Assembly: GCA_010672585.1 (NCBI GenBank)
Contig: JAAHGF010000008.1
Coordinates: 249,964 to 313,963, forward strand
DNA: 64,000 nucleotides
From: Okeania sp. SIO1I7
GTDB lineage: Bacteria > Cyanobacteriota > Cyanobacteriia > Cyanobacteriales > Microcoleaceae
Direction of reading: 5' to 3'
Part shown: positions 57,879 through 64,000 of the stretch, one piece after another
Layout of the letters: every line of letters begins with the position of its first letter
Numbering within the stretch: position 1 is the first letter of the stretch
Made by a program: the position numbers and the translations under genes
The notes under the pieces: generated by a model
Databases searched by the model: none
What the model was told of the DNA's origin: nothing
Seen by the model: the letters and a program-made list of their open reading frames with translations, nothing else

Positions 57879-60101
57879 GTGATAGCTAACTATGGAGCTT
57901 TAATGCCAGTCGAACAAATATTAGGCAAAGTAATAGAATGTAATGATTTTCAAGATGCAGAAGCATTTCTAAATAGTGGAGGACAAAGAGGTAAGCAGCT
58001 TGCTATTTTGAGAGCAGGAAAATATAAAATTAATACTGATTTATTTACTGTAATTACTACGGATAATTCCCATGAACATAAAGAACATCCACAGAATTTA
58101 AAGGTTTGCAAAATTGATAAAGATAAGATTGGCATTGTAACTACAATGACTGGAAAAACTCTCCCTAAAGATGAAATTGCCGGACGAGAAATTGAGGGAC
58201 ATAATAATTATCAAGATGGGCAGAAATTCTTAGATTTAGGAGGAGAAAGAGGTTTACAAGAAGAAGTTTTGAAAGAAGGAGAGTGGAATCTAAATCCTTG
58301 GTTTGTCAAAGTTGAGCAAGTACCAGTAACTAAAATTCAGCAAGAAGAAGTAGGAGTTGTTATCTCTTCTGTTGGAAAAAAATACAACAGACATGATGAC
58401 GATTCGAGTAGCTCCGAATATCAATTAGTTGATCCTGGATACAAGGGAGTTGAAAACAAACCTCTTACAGCTAATACTTATCCTATTAATACCAGAGTTA
58501 AAGAAGTGAAGCGAGTTCCAACTACCCAAATTATACTTAACTGGTCAGATGATAAAAAAAATCGTTTTAATTATGATTATGAATTGAAAAAAATGAAGCT
58601 AATTTCATTGGATGGTTATGAAATTTCTGTACAGTTTACTCAAATTATTCGTATTGCTCCTGAAAATGCTCCTAAGATGATTTTCCGAATTGGTTCTGAC
58701 GGAGAAGAAGACAAAAAATCTTATACTGATGATAAATCTGGGCAAACTGTTGTTAAATATCCAGCTATTAGAAATCTAGTTTCTCGTGAATTGGCAAGAG
58801 TTGTTTCTAGTTATTTTAGACAAGCTGCTACAGGTAAAACTGCAATTGAATTTCAAGAGGGAAGAGCTAGTTGTCAAGAGGAAGCAGAAATATATATCAA
58901 CGCTCGTCTGGCAGAAAATGGTGTTGAAGGATGTGGCACTGTTATTGATGAAGTTAATTTACCCAAAGAATTAGATGAACATAGACAAAGATTAGAGAAA
59001 CAAAAGCAAGAGAAAAAGGAAGCTCAAGCAAAAATTGAAGCGGAAAAAAAACTTCAAGAACTTGTTAAGGCACAAAAAGATAGAGAAGAAATTATATTAG
59101 TAGGAGATGCTAAAATCAAATCTACAGTTTCTCAAATCAATGCTCAAACTAAAGCACAGAACGAACGATTAGAGTTAGAAACATATCAGAAAGAGCTAGA
59201 TATTAGAGCCGCTCAAGAAAAAACAATTAGTCAAATAAAGCTTGATGATCTTCGTGCCAGAATTGCTGCTCTTAGTCCCGAACTTTATGCTCAAATAGAA
59301 ACACAAAGAAAATGGGCAGATGCACTGACTCAAGCGAAAATTACTTTGCCTCAAATTATGGTAACTGGTGGTAATAATAATGGTTCAGGAGATTCTGCAT
59401 CAAATTTATTGAATTTATTACAAATAGAACATTTAACTGGACTTGCCAGTCACCTTCAGCTTAACCAAGGAACATCCACACCGCTACTTTCCAAACCAGA
59501 AACAAAAAATTCCCTTCCCCCAAACCCAGAACAGAAAAGTTTACCAGCAAATTCTGCTGAACTTAAGATTCCAGTTGTTCTAGTAGTAGATACATCTACT
59601 TCTATGTCTGGTGAACGTATTGATTCCTTAAATGCTGGAATTGCTGCTTTTAAAAAAGAATTTGAACCGAGTAGCAAAATATCCCAATCTGTGGAATTAG
59701 CCATCGTAACTTCTAATAGTAATGGGCAAGGAATTCAAAATTTTGTGAATATGGATAAATTTGTCCTATCTCCTCTCAAAGCTGAAGGAGAAACTATGAT
59801 GGGCAAAGGAATTAATTTAGCATTACAAGAAATAGAAAATTATCAGGACTCTCAAAAACCTTGGTTATTTTATATTATAGGTATCCCTCCAACTGACAAC
59901 AATTGGCAAAAATCAGCGGAACGTGCATGGGAAAGTGCAAAGGCAAATAAACTCAATTTTTTTGTAGTAACTGTTAAGGGAGTAGAGATGATTAACCTCA
60001 CAGAAATTACTTCTTCACAAACGCAATCCAAGTCGCTCAATGGTTTCCCTGAATTATTCCGCTCGATTGCTGAAAATCTCAAAAAAAGTTTCCAGGAGTG
60101 A
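57879..60101 (+). CDS. SPFH (flotillin-like)-coiled coil-vWA fusion protein
   Basis: The first available start in the main frame is GTG 57879 (740 residues), but the true N-terminus probably begins at 57829 in another frame. Residues 1-170 hold two copies of a motif GxxIExxNxxQDxxxFLxxGG(Q/E)RGxQ. An SPFH domain follows (about 225-370: ISVQFTQIIRIAPENAPKMI, LVSRELARVVSSYFRQAAT), then a charged coiled coil (about 365-470), a Gly/Asn/Pro linker, and a vWA domain (about 560-735) with MIDAS-type DTSTSMSG and GETMMGKG. SPFH proteins form membrane-bound rings; vWA domains bind partners through metal. No membrane helix is visible. The combination suggests a scaffold with a regulated partner site; the function is unknown. 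Confidence 0.8.
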   Translation: MIANYGALMPVEQILGKVIECNDFQDAEAFLNSGGQRGKQLAILRAGKYKINTDLFTVITTDNSHEHKEHPQNLKVCKIDKDKIGIVTTMTGKTLPKDEIAGREIEGHNNYQDGQKFLDLGGERGLQEEVLKEGEWNLNPWFVKVEQVPVTKIQQEEVGVVISSVGKKYNRHDDDSSSSEYQLVDPGYKGVENKPLTANTYPINTRVKEVKRVPTTQIILNWSDDKKNRFNYDYELKKMKLISLDGYEISVQFTQIIRIAPENAPKMIFRIGSDGEEDKKSYTDDKSGQTVVKYPAIRNLVSRELARVVSSYFRQAATGKTAIEFQEGRASCQEEAEIYINARLAENGVEGCGTVIDEVNLPKELDEHRQRLEKQKQEKKEAQAKIEAEKKLQELVKAQKDREEIILVGDAKIKSTVSQINAQTKAQNERLELETYQKELDIRAAQEKTISQIKLDDLRARIAALSPELYAQIETQRKWADALTQAKITLPQIMVTGGNNNGSGDSASNLLNLLQIEHLTGLASHLQLNQGTSTPLLSKPETKNSLPPNPEQKSLPANSAELKIPVVLVVDTSTSMSGERIDSLNAGIAAFKKEFEPSSKISQSVELAIVTSNSNGQGIQNFVNMDKFVLSPLKAEGETMMGKGINLALQEIENYQDSQKPWLFYIIGIPPTDNNWQKSAERAWESAKANKLNFFVVTVKGVEMINLTEITSSQTQSKSLNGFPELFRSIAENLKKSFQE

Positions 60102-60337
60102 AAAAGGAAGTCCTGCTATTTCAATTTTCCCTATTACAGAATGGGCAAAAGATAAGGATTGATTTTTAGACATTATTTTCTAGGGGAGAATAGCCATTCA
60201 CCCCTACTTTGGTCTACCAAAATGAAAACCGTTGTAATATTATTATCTTCCCTGAAGAGAATTTATAGATCAAGATGAGCGATCGCCACACATCTTTCCC
60301 AAAATTCACCCAAAAACACCATATATAGTAGTCAAAA

Positions 60338-60352
60338 ACTATAACGTTGCAG
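60338..60352. promoter_or_regulatory. Copy of operator-like motif at the gene's 3' end
   Basis: ACTATAACGTTGCAG shares its first 12 bases with the palindromic motif at 60883-60898 and overlaps the stop codon of the gene between them. The purpose is unclear: a second binding site or a terminal repeat of a small mobile unit. Confidence 0.45.
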
Positions 60353-60881
60353 ATACACAGCGTTTAGCCTTCCGATTTTTTTGTTTTGCCCGCTGCTGAA
60401 CCACTTCCGGAGGCGGACCATAATCTCCATCACTGAAATACACTCGCTCTACTCTATTTCCCGGTTCTACTTCAATCCAGAGCCGGGCACCTCCAGCTTG
60501 ACTTGTATTTGGTTGATGGGGTCGATAGACTATTTGACAAGGCCCATGAATTTTTACAGCGTGGCAATAATCTTTTTTACTTCCTACTTTTACGGCGACT
60601 GCTGTATGAGAGGTTCCATGGTCTCGGTTATAGTCTATAGTCTTTCGCAAAACATGAATAAAAGTATTGCCTGTGCGTTGATTTTTATTCCAAGTGGGTT
60701 CTGGACCTCGACGACCAGGTGTAATTTCTGGCATTCCTCTATGATTTAGGGGAATCCGCCAAAGTCTTTTGACTTTTTTCGCACCAATAACACGACCAGT
60801 ATTTAGTAGAAATCGCAATCTACCTGTAGAGATATTTAGAAGAAAAGCTGCTTCAGTTGTACTCACTAATGAGACAGTCAT
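60339..60881 (-). CDS. Putative HTH DNA-binding protein, unassigned
   Basis: The 180-residue basic protein has an N-terminal segment (STTEAAFLLNISTGRLRFLL then NTGRVIGAKKVKRLWRIP) that looks like the winged-helix of excisionase/MerR-type proteins. The rest (about 60-180), with TAVAVKVGSKKDYCHAVKIH and RLWIEVEPGNRVERVYF, is beta-rich and unknown to me, and the tail is rich in Lys and Arg. The start ATG (60879-60881) is preceded after one base by a 16-bp near-palindrome (60883-60898), so self-repression is plausible. It points against its neighbours and splits the SPFH cluster from treZ. Confidence 0.55.
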   Translation of the reverse strand: MTVSLVSTTEAAFLLNISTGRLRFLLNTGRVIGAKKVKRLWRIPLNHRGMPEITPGRRGPEPTWNKNQRTGNTFIHVLRKTIDYNRDHGTSHTAVAVKVGSKKDYCHAVKIHGPCQIVYRPHQPNTSQAGGARLWIEVEPGNRVERVYFSDGDYGPPPEVVQQRAKQKNRKAKRCVSATL

Positions 60882-60882
60882 A

Positions 60883-60898
60883 ACTATAACGTTGTAGT
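60883..60898. promoter_or_regulatory. 16-bp near-perfect palindrome abutting a start codon
   Basis: ACTATAACGTTGTAGT has matching halves except for one inner pair. It lies one base upstream of the ATG of the putative HTH gene, covering the place of its ribosome site. It fits an operator for that protein (inference). Confidence 0.5.
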
Positions 60899-61054
60899 TT
60901 TGAATAATTTACATGAAAAGGAAAATTTATAATTTTTTTTCAAAAAAGTAATTTTATTTTAAGAGGTTAATTAAGTTAACAGATAAAAATGTAGTCTAAA
61001 ATTAGACAACATTATTATTGTAAAAAATTCAACTTCCTAAGAATCTATAAATCT

Positions 61055-62911
61055 ATGATAATTGGTAGCCATTATTCAGCAGAAACAAATAAATGCCAAT
61101 TTACTGTTTGGGCACCTCTACGAGAAAAGTTAGCTGTACATATTGTACATCCTCAAGAAAAATTAATAGGTTTGCAAAAAAATGAATGGGGATATTGGCA
61201 AGGAGAAGCAAAAGACATTGACCCAGAAACTCTCTATTTTTACCAACTAGATGGAGAAACTGACCGACCAGACCCAGCTTCTAACTGGCAACCTCAAGGA
61301 GTACATGGTCCCTCAAAAATAGTAGACCATCAAAAATTTACCTGGAATGATAGTTCTTGGCAAGGTATCCCCTTGGCAGAAATGATTATCTATGAACTTC
61401 ATGTCGGTACTTTTACCCCCGAAGGAACTTTTGCGGCAATTATTCCCAGGTTGCCAGAATTAAAAGATTTAGGGATAAACGTTATAGAAATTATGCCAGT
61501 TGCCCAATTTCCTGGCGATCGCAACTGGGGCTACGATGGAGTTTATCTATATGGTGTCCAAGATTCTTATGGTGGGCCGGATGGTCTAAAGGAACTTGTT
61601 AATGCTTGTCATCAAATGGGCATTTCTGTAATTTTGGATGTTGTTTATAATCATTTTGGTCCAGAAGGAAATTATCTCTGGGATTATGGTCCTTATTTTA
61701 CGGATAAATATCATACTCCTTGGGGTAATGCTGTTAATTTTGATGACGCATATAGTAATGAAGTCCGTAATTTTTTTATTGAAAATACTTTGTATTGGTT
61801 AGATAAATATCATATTGATGGTTTACGTTTGGATGCTGTTCATGCCATTTATGATATGAGTGCTGAACCTTTTTTACAACAGTTAGCTGACCGAGTAGAA
61901 GAGTTTAGTAAAAATGGTAGTTGGAAACGTTATTTAATTGCGGAAAGTGACTTGAATGATGTGCGAGTTTTACGTTCAAAAGAAAATGGAGGTTTTGGTC
62001 ACGATGCTCAATGGTGTGATGATTTTCATCACTCTTTACATAGTCTTTTAACAGGAGAAAGTTCTGGATATTATTCTGATTTTAAGAGTATAGAATCTCT
62101 GAAAAAGTCTTACAAAGAAGGATATGTTTATACTGGAGAATATTCACCTCATCGCCAGAGAAATCATGGTAATTCGACTCAGGGTTTTGCGGGAGAAAAG
62201 TTTGTAGTTTGTATTCAAAATCACGACCAAATAGGTAATAGATTAATTGGAGAAAGATTATCAGCTTTAGTAAATTTTGAAGGATTAAAATTAGCAGCAG
62301 GAGCAGTTTTAATTTCTCCATTTGTACCAATGTTATTTATGGGAGAAGAGTATGGAGAAGAAAATCCTTTTTTGTATTTTGTTAGTCATGGAGATCCTAA
62401 CTTAGTTGAAGCAGTCAGAAAAGGAAGGGCAGAAGAATTTAAGTCTTTCAATTGGTCTGGAGAAGTACCCGATCCTCAAGGAGAGAAAGTATTTATGGAT
62501 TCTAAATTAAATTGGGAAAAATCTAGGGAAGGTAAATATGGAGTTTTACGTTCTTTTTATAAAAGGTTAATTGAACTACGGAAAAACAATCCAGTATTAG
62601 CTCAACTTGATACCTCTCAAATAGAAGTACAAAGTTTGGCAGATAAAAATGTCTTATTGCTTCACAGGTGGGGAGAAAAAAGTAGTGTATTGAGTCTGAT
62701 GAATTTTGAAAAGCATTCTGTCACATTTGAACCTCAACTGCCCACAGGAAATTGGCAAAAGATGATTAATTCCTCAGATCGAGAATGGATGGGAGAAGGT
62801 GCTGTTTTACCTGAAAAATTATTATTATCTGGACAAACCGTGACAATTAATCCTTTAAGCTTTGCTCTTTATGAGACTCGATCAGAGTATTCCCCAGAGA
62901 ATATACATTAG
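61055..62911 (+). CDS. treZ: Malto-oligosyltrehalose trehalohydrolase TreZ
   Basis: The 618-residue GH13_10 enzyme releases trehalose from maltooligosyl-trehalose. An N-terminal beta domain (QFTVWAPLREKLAVHIV, about 12-90) precedes the barrel with ELHVGTFTPEG, DVVYNHFGPEGNYLWDYGPY (typical of TreZ), nucleophile Asp in DGLRLDAVHAI (about 258), Glu in LIAESDLND (about 293) and Asp in QNHDQIGNR (about 389). LFMGEEYGEENPFLYFVSH is also TreZ-like. The partner treY is not in the window and may lie elsewhere. With glgX it forms the glycogen-to-trehalose route used for osmotic or desiccation tolerance. Confidence 0.92.
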   Translation: MIIGSHYSAETNKCQFTVWAPLREKLAVHIVHPQEKLIGLQKNEWGYWQGEAKDIDPETLYFYQLDGETDRPDPASNWQPQGVHGPSKIVDHQKFTWNDSSWQGIPLAEMIIYELHVGTFTPEGTFAAIIPRLPELKDLGINVIEIMPVAQFPGDRNWGYDGVYLYGVQDSYGGPDGLKELVNACHQMGISVILDVVYNHFGPEGNYLWDYGPYFTDKYHTPWGNAVNFDDAYSNEVRNFFIENTLYWLDKYHIDGLRLDAVHAIYDMSAEPFLQQLADRVEEFSKNGSWKRYLIAESDLNDVRVLRSKENGGFGHDAQWCDDFHHSLHSLLTGESSGYYSDFKSIESLKKSYKEGYVYTGEYSPHRQRNHGNSTQGFAGEKFVVCIQNHDQIGNRLIGERLSALVNFEGLKLAAGAVLISPFVPMLFMGEEYGEENPFLYFVSHGDPNLVEAVRKGRAEEFKSFNWSGEVPDPQGEKVFMDSKLNWEKSREGKYGVLRSFYKRLIELRKNNPVLAQLDTSQIEVQSLADKNVLLLHRWGEKSSVLSLMNFEKHSVTFEPQLPTGNWQKMINSSDREWMGEGAVLPEKLLLSGQTVTINPLSFALYETRSEYSPENIH

Positions 62912-63192
62912 ACTTCTCCGGAAAAGAGGGAGTAGGGAGTAGGGGGAAAGAATTGATGATTTTTGCGTGATAATTGATTTGATTTTTGATTATCGTAGAT
63001 GTCTATTTTTAATTCTCCATTTTAGCTAAATCCTCGAGAAGCCTCGCGCCATAATCTCTGATTTGGCGACCAGATGAATCGGCGGTAAATTAATGGGGTG
63101 AGTACGCCCCATTAATCTACAAATATTGCTTTTTGCTCAAGACTTCGATTGTTGATGTTATCATAACAATGATCGAATTAATGTTGATAGTA

Positions 63193-63399
63193 ATGCGGAC
63201 GGCTTATCAGTACAGATTAAAGCCTAATAATGAACTTGTGTCTACCATAGAACTATGGCTGGACTTGTTGCGTCGGCAGTACAACTATCGATTGGGTGAG
63301 CTGTTTTCGTGGTGGTCAGAAAATCGCTGTCCGGTTAATGCTTGCCCTTTAATAACGCCAATTCCTCAACTAAGAAATAACCCGGATTATTATTCGTAA
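63193..63399 (+). pseudogene. tnpB: N-terminal scrap of a tnpB
   Basis: MRTAYQYRLKPNNELVSTIE, LWLDLLRRQYNYRLGELFSW and RNNPDYYS match the start of a TnpB subfamily. It stops at a TAA after 68 codons, and no downstream continuation was found. The rest of the gene has been deleted. Confidence 0.75.
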
Positions 63400-63497
63400 G
63401 AATTAAGATTTAGTCAATACTAAAGATAAATTTCGGGAGTACAAACTAATTCATTGTCTATTGTTGAGTCTTAATTTAATATAATACTTAAAAACTA

Positions 63498-64000
63498 ATG
63501 ATAAATTTCCCAAAAAACGTTTTTTCTGAGTCTTTTCCAATTTTTCAAAAATTACCTCCTTCCATGACTTCCATAAGGGAAAGAAAAGTTCTTAAGTATT
63601 TCGCTCGTTGCCTTTACTCTGGTACGGGAGAAATAGTCGATCTTGGTTCAGGAGTAGCAGGAACAGTATATCCCTTTGCTTTGGGATTATCAAAAAATCA
63701 ACAAGTATTAGAGAAAAATTCTAGAATTTATGCCTATGATGCTTTTACAACTCCAAAACAAAAAGTTGCAGCTAGAGGAGGAGAAATTTATTTCCAAAAT
63801 ACTAGAGGATCTCAAAAACAAGACTCCTACTTACACATATTTCAAAAAAACTGTAAGACTTTGATTGACTATGTTAATGTTTGTGATGGAGATATTACTA
63901 CATTGTCATGGCGACATAAACCCATTGAAATTATTCACATTGATATAGCCAAAAAATTAAAAGTATGGCAACACATTGTCAAAGAATTTTTTCCTGATTT
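63498..64000 (+). CDS. Class I methyltransferase-like protein (3' end outside window)
   Basis: ATG 63498 opens a frame that runs to the window edge (167 codons plus two bases). It begins MINFPKNVFSESFPIFQKLP. Around residue 47 it has EIVDLGSGVAGTVYPFALGL, in the place of the SAM-binding glycine motif I, an acidic residue in IYAYDAF, and a later IEIIHIDIAKKLKVW. These resemble TylF-like or FkbM-like methyltransferases often found with sugar or surface-polymer genes. The substrate is unknown. AT-rich sequence precedes it, without a clear ribosome site. Confidence 0.6.
   Translation, partial: MINFPKNVFSESFPIFQKLPPSMTSIRERKVLKYFARCLYSGTGEIVDLGSGVAGTVYPFALGLSKNQQVLEKNSRIYAYDAFTTPKQKVAARGGEIYFQNTRGSQKQDSYLHIFQKNCKTLIDYVNVCDGDITTLSWRHKPIEIIHIDIAKKLKVWQHIVKEFFPD

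Noticed and set aside
60381-60749. A 122-codon plus-strand frame opposite the putative HTH gene.
   Set aside because: The minus-strand frame is longer, has an HTH-like segment and basic tail, and a motif placed at its start; the plus frame has none.
56638-60881. Calling the SPFH-vWA cluster and HTH gene an antiphage defence island.
   Set aside because: No nuclease, toxin, NTPase or known defence domain is present and the neighbours are glycogen/trehalose genes. The idea has no sequence support.

Overview
The window looks like a chromosomal piece of a filamentous, AT-rich cyanobacterium of the Trichodesmium/Okeania/Oscillatoria type. Evidence: many HIP1 octamers (GCGATCGC), cyanobacterial families (DUF4347-RTX secreted proteins, pentapeptide-repeat proteins, kinase-FGE fusions, Uma2, CyaC-like hybrid kinase-cyclase), AT-rich intergenic DNA often longer than 500 bp, and many small dispersed or palindromic repeats. 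The genus call is inference.

Layout. 1-1180: tail of an unknown gene, then an overlapping NAD-dependent epimerase. 1209-2833: repeat element plus a tnpB killed by one in-frame TGA. 3435-16296: four tandem paralogues for very large secreted proteins (DUF4347, beta-helix repeats, RTX calcium-binding repeats). 17013-20618: dCache/HAMP histidine kinase-receiver-adenylate cyclase. 20619-24600: repeat-rich zone with a tnpB relic carrying three separate insertions, and a secreted DUF642-like protein between two identical inverted 127-bp MITE-like elements. 25089-31840: single genes for Xaa-Pro aminopeptidase, SMP-30 lactonase, alpha/beta hydrolase, DUF2752 protein and DUF3598-like protein. 32087-39676: truncated response regulator, three pentapeptide-repeat proteins sharing a C-terminal tail, and an HD-like protein. 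40378-46622: WecG/TagA glycosyltransferase, an atypical Ser/Thr kinase, a small conserved protein and an ABC1/UbiB kinase. 47081-49823: tnpB with a 22-bp insertion and a duplicated uma2. 49937-53743: two tandem kinase-FGE genes, one broken by a TGA. 54063-62911: glgX and treZ (glycogen to trehalose) separated by a four-gene cluster ending in an SPFH-vWA fusion, and by a putative HTH gene bracketed by a repeated operator-like motif. 63193-64000: tnpB scrap and the start of a methyltransferase-like gene.

Two signals stand out. (1) The C-terminal FGE domains of the two kinase-FGE paralogues differ at 19 codon-position-1/2 sites within 72 nt while the adjoining bases are identical. Every such site fits an adenine in a shared template, which is the signature of a diversity-generating retroelement; no reverse transcriptase or template repeat was seen in the window. 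(2) The cluster 56638-60101 (44-aa peptide, two related helical proteins, SPFH-coiled-coil-vWA protein) is an unrecognised gene set that could be an undescribed membrane-scaffold system. Around these, small mobile elements have left datable scars in tnpB genes; all five tnpB loci seen here are broken. All alignments were done by eye, with no database search.
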